Assembly (NCBI RefSeq): GCF_023715465.1
Contig: NZ_JAMBOE010000001.1
Span: 310,001 to 374,000, forward strand
DNA length: 64,000 bases
Direction of reading: 5' to 3'
Source of the DNA: Paenibacillus macerans
GTDB lineage: Bacteria; Bacillota; Bacilli; Paenibacillales; Paenibacillaceae
Positions within the stretch are counted from its first letter, which is position 1. Each line of letters opens with the position of its first letter. Positions 18,018 through 26,166 of this stretch are shown one piece after another. The position numbers were made by a program, and so were the translations under genes. The notes under the pieces are model-generated. The model searched no databases. It had not been told where the DNA came from and saw nothing but the letters and a program-made list of their open reading frames with translations.

Positions 18018-18407
18018 ATGAAACTGGAATCTATGTCATCTATGCTGCGATCGGGCACTTCCGCTCAGCAGTCCTCTCCATCCAGACTAGAGCAGCTTAT
18101 GAAAATTGCCCAAAGCGGCGCGTCCGCGGCGGAGAAACGAATGATGGCCAGAGCGATGCAGATGCAGATGGAGCAGGAGACGGTAGGGACGCTATTCGAA
18201 CATATCCCTGAGGTTAAAGAGGAAGTTGAGGAAAAGCCGCAGGAGGAGCCGGTGAACGGAGAAGAAACGGCGTCGAATGCGCATGGAGATACGGTCCATA
18301 TTTCCGATGAGGCCAAACAGCAATTTGAGAGCAGCCGGCCGGAAAGCAGCAACTCGGCCCCCGCTCCATCATCTGCTGATGCTGTAGTATCGTCGCCAAC
18401 TGCCTAA
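18018..18407 (+). CDS. small acidic protein of unknown function
   Basis: A 129-residue protein with a strong AAGGAGGAA ribosome binding site, which argues for real expression. Residues 1-65 form a predicted helix with a Met-rich M-M-A-R-A-M-Q-M-Q-M-E segment; the remainder is an acidic, Pro/Glu/Ser-rich, probably disordered tail. No domain is recognised and no signal peptide is visible. It stands alone between the glycosidase-like gene and a convergent lipoprotein gene, with a palindromic four-unit element immediately after its stop. Confidence 0.65.
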   Translation: MKLESMSSMLRSGTSAQQSSPSRLEQLMKIAQSGASAAEKRMMARAMQMQMEQETVGTLFEHIPEVKEEVEEKPQEEPVNGEETASNAHGDTVHISDEAKQQFESSRPESSNSAPAPSSADAVVSSPTA

Positions 18408-18413
18408 TTTCAG

Positions 18414-18596
18414 ATTGGAAATATCCAATTGAATTGGAAATTCAATAGCAAATACAGCCGCTTGGTTGGAGATTTTCCAATAGATTAGGCTCAGCAGGGC
18501 TTAAAACGGGCGGCTTGAGCGAATTCTATTGGATTTTTTCCAATGAGAGTTCAAAATAGCGATCGACTTCCGGCAATCTATTGGATTTTTTCCAAT
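18414..18596. repeat. four-unit inverted element, subfamily C
   Basis: Units are short palindromes of the ATTGGAAA-n-TCCAAT type. Forward copies end AATTG at 18431 and AATAG at 18483 (52 bp apart); reverse copies start CTATTGG at 18526 and 18578 (52 bp apart). Unlike subfamilies A and B each unit is itself self-complementary, but the forward-forward-reverse-reverse geometry is the same. It begins six bases after the stop codon of the small acidic gene. Confidence 0.75.
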
Positions 18597-18654
18597 AAGA
18601 GGTGAAAGATCGACTTGGCCCAAAGGAGTTCTGGCGTAATGGCATGCGAAATTC

Positions 18655-18700
18655 AAAAAAAGGCAGTGCTAGGAAGAAATCATTCCTTGCCCGCCATTTT
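18655..18700 (-). terminator. terminator of the lipoprotein gene
   Basis: Imperfect GC-rich stem (GGC...AAGGAA with TTCC...GCC) followed on the minus strand by seven T residues, about 60 bp after the lipoprotein stop. Confidence 0.7.
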
Positions 18701-18759
18701 TTGCTTGCGATTGCCAGCCCAATGTGCAGATACCAGCATTCCCCTACGGATTTCTGTGC

Positions 18760-19947
18760 CTAATCGAACAGCTCGCTGACCACCCTGCCGGTCTGACGGT
18801 CCACCGACAACCAATCCACTGTGGCCGTATGCTTGTCGGTCTCGTCATTGCGGACTTCCTCGTAAATATGAATCGTGACCGCCTGCTCGTTCGCATGGTC
18901 CACCTCTTGGATGAAGATGGAACCGAAGTTTTGAGCGTCCCGCTGGTTGTTTTTCGCTGCCGTGCTATTTTCAATCCCCATGACGATATAAAAAGCTTCT
19001 TCATCGGTTAAATTGGCCGCTCCGTCCAAAAATTCCGTCTGCCCCTGATCAAACCTCTTCATCAATACCTCTTTATAACGATCGGCGTATTCCTTGCGAG
19101 TGACTTCATAGACCAGCTCATCATTGATGTTATACATTTTTAATTGCTTCCGTACGCTGTCAAGATGATATGACACTACCTCCCCGATCGGGATGAAGCG
19201 GTCTTCTTTAGGGTTATGTATGACGAGGCGTTCGCTGGCCGTAACGGAGCGGTCGACACTGCTTTGAGAACGCAGCAGCAGCAGATTTTGATCATTGTCC
19301 AAAGGGTAGGTGTACACATCCGTAAACCCGTTCCGGTAGACCTCCTCCACCCCCGCCTGATCATATAGTCGGGTCAGGAACGGTGTGTCTTCGGTCCCCG
19401 AATTTTGCAAAAAGTACGTCCCTCTCGGTTCCGCATTGGCACCGCCGAAACTATCTTCCTCCGGGTAGTCAATCGTCAACGCGTTATCCGTAAACGATAA
19501 AGACACGTTGCGATATGATTCATCGGTGAACACCAGACGTTGGCCGTCAACGTGAAAATCGCCATCGATTTCCCCGTTATGATGGCTCAGGCCCCGGACG
19601 ACCTGTACGTTCAAATGAAATTGCTCCCCGCCGCCAAGCTTCCTCACTTCCGCAATGCCCACATTCGCAGGACCATAATTGCCGATGATATACGTGCCCG
19701 GAATAATACGCTGCTGGCCTATGATATTACCGCCGTTCGTCTGAAGCTCCAGAGAACCCGTCGTTGGCGTTGCCCCTGCCTCACCGCTTGAGTTCGGCGT
19801 TCGCTCGGCGAAGGTGTCATTCGTCTGCACCGGCGGAGCCGTATTTTTATCCGTGACCTCATCTTTGTTTTGACATCCTGCCAATGCTCCCGCCACCAGC
19901 AGAACGAGCAGTGCATTTTTGAAAATTGTTGATTTCCCCTTAGTCAT
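18760..19947 (-). CDS. lipoprotein of unknown function
   Basis: A 395-residue exported protein. Starting at 19947 gives a textbook lipoprotein signal, K-x-x-x-F-K-N-A-L-L-V-L-L-V-A-G-A-L-A-G-C, followed by an acidic Thr/Asn/Pro-rich linker to about residue 70. The rest contains beta-rich sequence (E-I-D-G-D-F-H-V-D-G-Q-R-L-V-F) and a C-terminal V-D-W-L-S-V-D-R-Q-T-G-R-V. The upstream in-frame ATG would bury the signal. No enzyme motif is seen; a cell-envelope role is only a guess. It may be transcribed alone, with its own terminator. Confidence 0.7.
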   Translation of the reverse strand: MTKGKSTIFKNALLVLLVAGALAGCQNKDEVTDKNTAPPVQTNDTFAERTPNSSGEAGATPTTGSLELQTNGGNIIGQQRIIPGTYIIGNYGPANVGIAEVRKLGGGEQFHLNVQVVRGLSHHNGEIDGDFHVDGQRLVFTDESYRNVSLSFTDNALTIDYPEEDSFGGANAEPRGTYFLQNSGTEDTPFLTRLYDQAGVEEVYRNGFTDVYTYPLDNDQNLLLLRSQSSVDRSVTASERLVIHNPKEDRFIPIGEVVSYHLDSVRKQLKMYNINDELVYEVTRKEYADRYKEVLMKRFDQGQTEFLDGAANLTDEEAFYIVMGIENSTAAKNNQRDAQNFGSIFIQEVDHANEQAVTIHIYEEVRNDETDKHTATVDWLSVDRQTGRVVSELFD

Positions 19948-20093
19948 GTATGCGACTTCTGTCCTTCCTGAAAGCAAAATTAATCCGGCCAGCGGCTTAC
20001 GGCAGCCGGTACACCGAAACTTCAAGCCCGCTTTTTCCCAGACACCGATATTTCATGATCCCCCTCCTGCTTGTCTCCTTTATGCGCTTCATA

Positions 20094-21113
20094 TCATAAC
20101 CCGGCTTCGCTGCCTGCGATCAGTTGTCCGGTTGCGGACAAATCGTAATCACCCAAGGAAAACAGCACGTCACGAAGGTCCCCTGACAGCAGCGCTTCGC
20201 GAAGCAGACCAATCCATTCCCGGTTTTCGGGTTTGTTCAGCACAACCAGGTCAACCCGCTCCGCGATCAGCGGGATAAAGTCCAAGCCGGCGATGCGGGC
20301 CGGGCGTTCGCTGCCGACGCCGACATCGGCCTGCCCCAGCGCAATCCTTCCGCCCAGCCCCATATGGGTCGTTTCTTCCTGCTCGTAGCCGTTAACGGAC
20401 GACGGGACGATGCCTCTAAGCCGCAGCTGCTCGTCAAGCAAAACCCGGGCTCCCGAGCCTTTTTCCCGATTGATCAAACGAATATCCGAGCGCGCCAGGT
20501 CTTCCCAGGCCGTAATTCCCAAAGGGTTCCCCTGTTTCACGTAAAATCCAGCTTTGCGCGTCACGAAATGAAACACAAGATAAGGCAGTGATATAAACAA
20601 TTTGCGGATATACGGAAGGTTGTACTCCCCGGTGTCGCCATCGTACAAATGCGTGCTGACGATATCCGCCCCGCCGTTATACATGGCCACTAGGCTGTCC
20701 ATGCTGCTGGCGAAGGAGCGCAGCGGCCGGAATTTGGAGCTTCGCTTTTCCAATGCTTTTGCCAACAAATCAAGGCCAGGGTCCTGCCCCGTAATGACCA
20801 GCGGTTTTACTCCGTCATTGGCGTCAACGCTGCTTACCGGCTGCGGTACGGGAGACAACAGCGGCAGATGGACATCCGCCGCGCCAAAGCCGGCGGGTCC
20901 GCCGCCAAGCCGTCCTGGCGCAGCAGCGCCGGCTGCGCCTCCGCTTTTCGCTTTAAGTTTATACGCTTCGAGATCCGTGGAATCCACCCGCATTTGTTTG
21001 CCTACGCGATATGCGGGCAGCTCGCCTTTTTTGATCAGATCATAAACGGTTAGTTTGGATACTTTCAGCAATTTGGCGATTTCTTCGGTCGTGTAAGAGA
21101 TCGGTTCGGTCAT
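20094..21113 (-). CDS. molybdate-type regulator: excisionase-like HTH fused to a periplasmic-binding-like domain
   Basis: A 339-residue one-component regulator. Residues ~6-50 form a MerR/excisionase-type helix-turn-helix (Y-T-T-E-E-I-A-K-L-L-K-V-S-K-L-T-V-Y-D-L-I-K-K-G-E-L-P-A-Y-R-V-G), then a Gly/Ala/Pro linker, then a binding-protein-like domain (~95-330) of the type that binds molybdate in similar regulators. It is transcribed divergently from modAB, and the shared ~190-bp region contains a near-perfect operator palindrome. The ATG at 21113 follows AAGGAG. Function as molybdate-responsive repressor or activator of modAB, and perhaps nif, is inferred from position and architecture. Confidence 0.8.
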   Translation of the reverse strand: MTEPISYTTEEIAKLLKVSKLTVYDLIKKGELPAYRVGKQMRVDSTDLEAYKLKAKSGGAAGAAAPGRLGGGPAGFGAADVHLPLLSPVPQPVSSVDANDGVKPLVITGQDPGLDLLAKALEKRSSKFRPLRSFASSMDSLVAMYNGGADIVSTHLYDGDTGEYNLPYIRKLFISLPYLVFHFVTRKAGFYVKQGNPLGITAWEDLARSDIRLINREKGSGARVLLDEQLRLRGIVPSSVNGYEQEETTHMGLGGRIALGQADVGVGSERPARIAGLDFIPLIAERVDLVVLNKPENREWIGLLREALLSGDLRDVLFSLGDYDLSATGQLIAGSEAGL

Positions 21114-21260
21114 GAGTTTCTCCTTGTACACGTCATCTGTATTTGTTCCAGCTAGACTTATCTTACTGATGTTCCCGCTATTTTTCAATGAACGGTGCGG
21201 TTAGGACGATTTTTATTTTTGAAATGTGCGTGAAATCTCTATACACTTCGTTATGTTTAG

Positions 21261-21290
21261 TATAATCTAGATATAATTTGTTATATCTAG
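21261..21290 (+). promoter_or_regulatory. modA -10 box with overlapping operator palindrome
   Basis: TATAAT at 21261-21266 is followed at once by an inverted repeat whose arms CTAGATATAA (21267-21276) and TTATATCTAG (21281-21290) are separated by four bases. The palindrome covers the likely transcription start and ends directly before the GGAGG of modA, ideal for repression by the adjacent regulator. No strong -35 box is visible. Confidence 0.75.
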
Positions 21291-21302
21291 GGAGGAAGAT
21301 TC

Positions 21303-22151
21303 ATGTTTCAACGAAAAATGATACCTTTGCTGGCCGCGATGATGACCGCGCTTATGCTGATCATCTCCGGCTGCGGAAACGCGGGAAACAATACCGCTTC
21401 GACCAATAAGGGAACCGCCGCCCAGGCGGAAGCGTCCGGTGCAAATTCAACCGCTTCCTCAAAAGTCGAGCTGCTCGTTTCCGCTGCAGCCAGCCTTACC
21501 GAAAGCATGGACGAGCTAAAAACGATTTACGAAGCCGCACACAACGATGTTAACTTGACCTTTAATTACGGCGCATCCGGGACGCTTCAGCAGCAGATCG
21601 AGCAAGGCGCGCCGGCGGATTTGTTTTTGTCGGCCGGAAAGAAGCAAATGGACGCTTTACTGGATAAAGGATTTATCAACTCTGAATTAACGGCAAACCT
21701 GCTGACCAACGACCTGGTGCTCATTGTGCCGGAGAACGCCACCGTTCAAATTAACGCGCTGGAGGATCTGGAGCAGGCCGGAAATATCGCCATCGGTACG
21801 CCAGAATCCGTGCCTGCCGGCAAATATGCTCAGCAAACTCTTACCTATTTTAAGCTTTGGGACAGTTTGCAGCCCAAGCTGGTTATGACCAAAGATGTGA
21901 AGCAGGTGTTGTCCTATGTGGAGACAGGCAATGCGGATGCGGGTTTTGTATATAAAACGGATGCTGCTGTCTCCGACAAAGTGAAGATTGCACTAACCGC
22001 AGACCCGGCAAGCCATGACCCGATCGAATATCCGGCCGGCGTACTGACCGGCAGCCAACATCCGGACGAGGCCACAGCATTTTACGAGTTTTTGCAATCC
22101 GCTGAGGCGATGGAAGTGTTCAAAAAATACGGATTTAACCCGGCGGAGTAA
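21303..22151 (+). CDS. modA: molybdate ABC transporter substrate-binding lipoprotein ModA
   Basis: A 282-residue lipoprotein with signal ending in L-I-I-S-G-C. The mature part shows ModA hallmarks: V-S-A-A-A-S-L-T-E-S-M-D-E-L, F-N-Y-G-A-S-G-T-L-Q-Q-Q-I-E-Q-G-A-P-A-D-L-F-L-S-A, G-T-P-E-S-V-P-A-G-K-Y-A and an A-D-A-G-F-V-Y-K-T-D-A motif. It captures molybdate outside the cell and delivers it to ModB. The modB start lies nine bases after its stop. Molybdenum supply for the adjacent FeMo-cofactor nitrogenase is the obvious role. Confidence 0.93.
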   Translation: MFQRKMIPLLAAMMTALMLIISGCGNAGNNTASTNKGTAAQAEASGANSTASSKVELLVSAAASLTESMDELKTIYEAAHNDVNLTFNYGASGTLQQQIEQGAPADLFLSAGKKQMDALLDKGFINSELTANLLTNDLVLIVPENATVQINALEDLEQAGNIAIGTPESVPAGKYAQQTLTYFKLWDSLQPKLVMTKDVKQVLSYVETGNADAGFVYKTDAAVSDKVKIALTADPASHDPIEYPAGVLTGSQHPDEATAFYEFLQSAEAMEVFKKYGFNPAE

Positions 22152-22160
22152 CGGTCCGTA

Positions 22161-22835
22161 ATGGATTCATTATTCGTGTCGGAACATTTTTGGTCGCCGG
22201 CCCTGCTGTCGCTTCAGGTATCGCTTGCCGCAACGGTGATTGCGTTTCTCCTCGGACTTGCGGTGGCATGGCGGATGGCGGGCGCGGTTTTTTACGGCAA
22301 ATCGCTGTTGGAGACGGCGTTCCTGCTGCCGCTTGTGCTGCCGCCCAGCGTCGTCGGCTTTATCCTGCTCGTGCTGCTTGGCCGAAACGGCTGGATTGGT
22401 CAGGCGGCCTCCGCCTGGTTTAACTTGTCCTTTGTATTTCAGCCGCTCGGAGCGATCGTCGCCGCCAGCGTTGTCAGCTTTCCGTTGATCTATCAAACGC
22501 TGAAAACCGGATTCCTGTCGGTGGACAAAGACGTCAAAGAAGCGGCTCGTGCGCAAGGGGCCAACGAGTGGCAGGTGCTTATTCATATCGTGCTGCCGCT
22601 CTCCTTGCGGTCGCTGCAAGCGGCATTTATTCTCGGCTTCGCCCGCGCGCTGGGCGAATTCGGCGCCACCCTGATGGTCGCCGGGAACATTCCCGGCCGA
22701 ACGCAAACGATTCCGACGGCCATTTATTTCGCCGTTGATGCCGGCAATATGCCGCTCGCCTGGGCGCTGACGGGCTGCACGATCCTGCTGTCGTTTTTGC
22801 TGCTGATGCTCTCTTCCAGATTTAAAAGCGACTAA
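22161..22835 (+). CDS. modB: molybdate ABC transporter permease ModB
   Basis: A 224-residue permease with five hydrophobic segments, the L-P-L-V-L-P-P-S-V-V-G-F motif and the ATPase-docking EAA loop E-A-A-R-A-Q-G-A-N-E-W-Q-V. No modC follows: the operon stops at a hairpin 26 bp downstream and the next gene is the convergent nifV. The ATPase must be supplied from elsewhere or shared with another transporter. Confidence 0.92.
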   Translation: MDSLFVSEHFWSPALLSLQVSLAATVIAFLLGLAVAWRMAGAVFYGKSLLETAFLLPLVLPPSVVGFILLVLLGRNGWIGQAASAWFNLSFVFQPLGAIVAASVVSFPLIYQTLKTGFLSVDKDVKEAARAQGANEWQVLIHIVLPLSLRSLQAAFILGFARALGEFGATLMVAGNIPGRTQTIPTAIYFAVDAGNMPLAWALTGCTILLSFLLLMLSSRFKSD

Positions 22836-22860
22836 AGTGCTCTTCAAAGCACATGCCAAA

Positions 22861-22905
22861 AACCCCCTCTCGCTAAGCCGTAAGCTGGTTTACCGAGAGG
22901 GGGTT
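22861..22905. terminator. bidirectional terminator between modB and the nif operon
   Basis: Perfect 12-bp stem AACCCCCTCTCG/CGAGAGGGGGTT. On the minus strand it is followed by five T residues, so it is the best candidate terminator for the nif transcript; on the plus strand the T tract is weaker, but it should also stop modAB. Confidence 0.85.
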
Positions 22906-22936
22906 CTAGCTTTCCCGTAAAAGCTAATCGGGATTC

Positions 22937-23118
22937 TAACGGTTGTAGCAGCGGCTATGTTGCGAAAAAATCCCCTTTCTAGATTCTAACGGTTGCGAGC
23001 GTCGCTATTTACCTGAATCTAAGCAAAATAGCCGGATTTAAGCGAAATAAGCGTCAAGGCAACCGTTACAATTTGAAATCAACGTTTTTGGAGCAAATAG
23101 CGCTTGTGGCAACCGTTA
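22937..23118. repeat. four-unit inverted element, subfamily A copy 3
   Basis: Forward units at 22937 and 22987 (TAACGGTTG...), reverse units ending at 23068 and 23118 (...CAACCGTTA); spacings 50, 82 (inner), 50. It lies between the nifV stop and the terminator, so it should be transcribed as part of the nif mRNA 3' end. Confidence 0.88.
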
Positions 23119-23147
23119 GAATGTTAGTAGGACCCAGTACAGCTTCT

Positions 23148-24275
23148 TTACTTCGCCAACTCATCTTTCGCCCACATCCCGATTTCCCGGCTGTCCACCG
23201 GGCATTTGCGTTCCCCCGCAGTCCGCCGCAGCCGCTCCAGTAATGTCTCGATAATTCCTTCGCTCACCTTAAGCCCTTCCCCGTCCAGCGCCAGGCGCAC
23301 CGAGCTGCGCCCCGAATGCTTGCCCAACACGATGACGTGGTCCGCGCCGAGCTCGGAAGGATCGAGCGCCTGGTACGTCCGACTGTCTTTCATCAGGCCG
23401 TTCACATGAATTCCGGATTCATGGGCAAAGGCGAGCCGCCCCACCAGCGGCCGGGCATCGGGGATGTCTCTTCCGGCCGCACGGGCGACGAGCTCGGCCA
23501 AAGGCTTGAGCTTGTCGGGACACACCGCGCATTCCCCGCGGTATAAGTGCTTCCAGGCCATCACCACTTCCTCCAGCGCGGCGTTGCCCGCGCGTTCGCC
23601 GATGCCGAGTACGGTCGTGCTGGCCCACTTGGCTCCCGCCTCGATACCGGCCAGCGTATTCGCCGCCGCCAAGCCAAAATCGTTGTGGCAGTGGATTTCC
23701 AGCTCGATGTCGGGCGGGCAGGTGGCCAGCAACGCCGACACCCTCGCGTACAGCGTGCCGGGATGGTGAACGGACAAGGTATCGGCATAACGGAAGCGCC
23801 GGATTCCTTCTTTCCGGAAACCGCAAACCAGTTCGCGCAAAAAAGCGAAATCGGCGCGGGAAGCATCCTCGAAACCGATCGATACGGCAAGCCCCTTTTC
23901 CAGCGCGTAGAAGGCGCTGCGTTTGCCCAAATCGATAACTTGGGCCGGCCCCGCCCCCAGCTTGGCGCGCATTTGGATCGGCGATACGGGCAGGGCGATG
24001 TGAGCCGCATCCACGCCTGCCGAGAGGGAGGCGTCGATATCGGCGCAGCTTGCCCGATTCCAGGCCAGGAGCCGCATGGGCAACCCCAGCGCCGCGATCC
24101 GGCGGATAGCCCGGCATTCGTCATCGCCCATGGCCGGGATGCCCACCTCGGCCTGCTCGACTCCGGCGGCGGCGAGACATTTGGCGATTTCCAGTTTTTC
24201 CGCAGACGTAAACGCCACTCCAGCCGCCTGTTCCCCATCGCGCAATGTCGTATCGCAAATCCGCAAGTTTTTCAT
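23148..24275 (-). CDS. nifV: homocitrate synthase NifV
   Basis: A 375-residue DRE-TIM enzyme that condenses acetyl-CoA with 2-oxoglutarate to homocitrate, the organic ligand of FeMo-cofactor. The N-terminus C-D-T-T-L-R-D-G-E-Q-A-A-G-V carries the metal-binding R-D pair; E-I-H-C-H-N-D-F-G-L-A-A-A-N-T holds the H-x-H/N-D motif, and F-A-H-E-S-G-I-H-V-N-G the H-E segment. I chose the ATG at 24275 because it follows a GGAGGAGGG site and gives the usual family length. It is the last gene of the nif operon. Confidence 0.93.
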   Translation of the reverse strand: MKNLRICDTTLRDGEQAAGVAFTSAEKLEIAKCLAAAGVEQAEVGIPAMGDDECRAIRRIAALGLPMRLLAWNRASCADIDASLSAGVDAAHIALPVSPIQMRAKLGAGPAQVIDLGKRSAFYALEKGLAVSIGFEDASRADFAFLRELVCGFRKEGIRRFRYADTLSVHHPGTLYARVSALLATCPPDIELEIHCHNDFGLAAANTLAGIEAGAKWASTTVLGIGERAGNAALEEVVMAWKHLYRGECAVCPDKLKPLAELVARAAGRDIPDARPLVGRLAFAHESGIHVNGLMKDSRTYQALDPSELGADHVIVLGKHSGRSSVRLALDGEGLKVSEGIIETLLERLRRTAGERKCPVDSREIGMWAKDELAK

Positions 24276-24367
24276 AAAAGGATACCCTCCTCCCGTCCGG
24301 CATTTTAATTGATCAAACACGTCAAACGGAAATATTCTGTTTTAAAATTTCCCCGCGCCTGAGACCC

Positions 24368-25198
24368 TTAAACGTTTTTGCAGCACTCGCACTCGGGATT
24401 GGGGCGGAGCGAAACGGTATAATTGCTCATATTCAGCGTGTTGATCCGGTGCATGACATTGATGAACGGACGGCCAACCCCGGTAACCCACTTCACCGCC
24501 TCCAAAGCGGCCAGACAACCGGCCAGGCCGGAGGTGGCGCCCAAAACAGGAAATCCAAGGGGTTCCCATTCCTGTGGGCGCTCCGGGTACAGACACGCAA
24601 GGCATGGTGTCATTCCCGGGACGATCATCGTCAAGGAAACCTCAAACCCATACATGGCCGCCTCGACCAGCGGTTTCCCGGCGGCGACGCATAGGCGGTT
24701 TAATGCGTACCGTTCGGGAAAATCGTACCTCGCGTCGATCACGATATCGGCCGCTCTTACCCAAGGCCCGCTTTCCGCAAGCGTGATCCGGGCATTATAC
24801 CCTTCAATCTCAACCTCCGGATTGACGCGCTTCAAGCTCTCCACTGCCGCAGTCATCCGCTCCTCGCCCAAGCGGGCGGAATCCATCAGGATTTGCCGGT
24901 TCAAATCCGGCAGCCGGATTATCCCTTCATGCGCCAGGATCAGCTTGCCGACCCCTGCGGCCGCCAAGTAAAGCGCCGCCGTTCCGCCCAGCCCGCCGAT
25001 GCCGGCAACCATCACCACCGCTTCCTTCAGCTTGCGTTGCCCCTCCCGCCCCAGCAGCTTGAGCTGGCGATCATAGCGGAAAAGCTCCTTTACAAGCTGC
25101 TGGTTCTCCTCCGCGTTTTGCGGCCTTTCCATCTTCTCCTTCACATATTGCGGGCTTGCCATTTTCTCCACCGCGTTTTGCTCTCTAGTTTCCGGCAC
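24368..25198 (-). CDS. hesA: HesA/MoeB/ThiF family adenylyltransferase
   Basis: A 276-residue E1-like protein. After a ~30-residue charged N-terminal extension come F-R-Y-D-R-Q-L-K-L-L-G-R-E-G-Q, the ATP-binding V-A-G-I-G-G-L-G-G-T-A-A-L-Y-L, and D-L-N-R-Q-I-L. Zinc-type C-L-A-C and C-E-C-C pairs close the protein. Translation starts at GTG behind GGGAGGGGG. HesA is a standard member of Paenibacillus nif operons and is thought to help metal or sulfur insertion, possibly of molybdenum; its exact reaction is unsettled. Confidence 0.9.
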   Translation of the reverse strand: MPETREQNAVEKMASPQYVKEKMERPQNAEENQQLVKELFRYDRQLKLLGREGQRKLKEAVVMVAGIGGLGGTAALYLAAAGVGKLILAHEGIIRLPDLNRQILMDSARLGEERMTAAVESLKRVNPEVEIEGYNARITLAESGPWVRAADIVIDARYDFPERYALNRLCVAAGKPLVEAAMYGFEVSLTMIVPGMTPCLACLYPERPQEWEPLGFPVLGATSGLAGCLAALEAVKWVTGVGRPFINVMHRINTLNMSNYTVSLRPNPECECCKNV

Positions 25199-25239
25199 GT
25201 CGTCCCCCCTCCCTTTTTAAAAACTAAAAGATGTCCACG

Positions 25240-25740
25240 TCAGCGCGCAGCCGCGACTTCCCCATGCCGGTCCAGCCAGTCCAGCGCCTCCCGCATCTGG
25301 TTTAACGCAAATTTCTCCAGCTTCGCCGCGGAAGTAAACGGAAATCTCAGCCCGGCCCGCAGCGTGACCGAGGAGAGGATCAACCGGCCGCTGGACACGA
25401 TGGCTCTTCCAAACCCCTCCCCGTTCATTTCCACCATGCTTTGCATAAGCTGCTCCGTCTCCACCTCGAGCGTCACCGCCATGGCTTGAAACACATGCTC
25501 GACCTGTAACCGCAGCTTGGAGTTGGGCGTGCAATCCTGACTTAGCGCCTGCTTCTCCTCCGGAGTAAATAACAGCAGCCGGGCGATTTTCTCTTCCTCG
25601 CTTAGGCCGCTGCCCTTGCCGAAGTAATCGTAAGCATCGATCATTTGACAAAGAGACCGGTTAAAAGCCGATAACAATCGCCGGTCCCGTTCACCCGCAA
25701 ATTCAGTATTTCGCCCTTCCCATCGTTTGGCTCCTTCCAT
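25240..25740 (-). CDS. NifX-associated nitrogen fixation protein (DUF269)
   Basis: A 166-residue protein lying directly after nifX. The diagnostic block E-M-N-G-E-G-F-G-R-A-I-V-S-S-G-R-L-I-L near residue 105-125 followed by K-L-E-K-F-A closely resembles the DUF269 family usually found beside nifX in diazotrophs, and the C-terminal E-V-A also fits. The N-terminal half is more divergent. Its role is unknown but assumed to be in FeMo-cofactor handling. It starts 15 bases after nifX with a strong AGGAGG site. Many minimal Paenibacillus nif operons lack this gene, so its presence marks a subgroup. Confidence 0.82.
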   Translation of the reverse strand: MEGAKRWEGRNTEFAGERDRRLLSAFNRSLCQMIDAYDYFGKGSGLSEEEKIARLLLFTPEEKQALSQDCTPNSKLRLQVEHVFQAMAVTLEVETEQLMQSMVEMNGEGFGRAIVSSGRLILSSVTLRAGLRFPFTSAAKLEKFALNQMREALDWLDRHGEVAAAR

Positions 25741-25755
25741 GCCTCCCCCTCCTTG

Positions 25756-26166
25756 TTATCCCTCGTTACGGCCCTCCTCTTCTTGCTCCGAAGCGGCCTC
25801 CTCCTCGGCAAGCAGCACTTTGCTCAGCCACATCGGGGGCTTGCCGCGCAGCATTTCCAGCAGCCTGCCGATTTGTTCCTCGATCGGAACGCCGGGCGGC
25901 ACCTTTACCGGCATCATTTTCCGCCGGGTCACGCGCGCCGCGGCCGATGCTCCGATTTGCATCAGGAACACCAAGGTACAATCGCCGATCAGCGAGATGC
26001 GCACATCGATTTTGCCCGTTTCATCCGGGGATATTTGCGTGGGAACGGTCCGGTTTTCTATAAGCCTGGCGTCCCCGGGGCGGACTTCATAGACGGCAAA
26101 CATCGGGCTGTGTCCGAAATGGGCGTTCACATGAACGCCGTCATCCGTGGCAAACGCTACGCGCAT
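25756..26166 (-). CDS. nifX: nitrogen fixation protein NifX
   Basis: A 136-residue NifX/NafY-family protein. The family signature is intact: V-A-F-A-T-D-D-G-V-H-V-N-A-H-F-G-H-S-P at the N-terminus and L-I-G-D-C-T-L-V-F-L-M-Q-I-G-A-S-A-A-A-R-V near the middle. A Glu-rich tail ends the protein. It overlaps the end of nifN by 26 bases. NifX is a carrier for FeMo-cofactor precursors between NifB and NifEN. Confidence 0.93.
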   Translation of the reverse strand: MRVAFATDDGVHVNAHFGHSPMFAVYEVRPGDARLIENRTVPTQISPDETGKIDVRISLIGDCTLVFLMQIGASAAARVTRRKMMPVKVPPGVPIEEQIGRLLEMLRGKPPMWLSKVLLAEEEAASEQEEEGRNEG

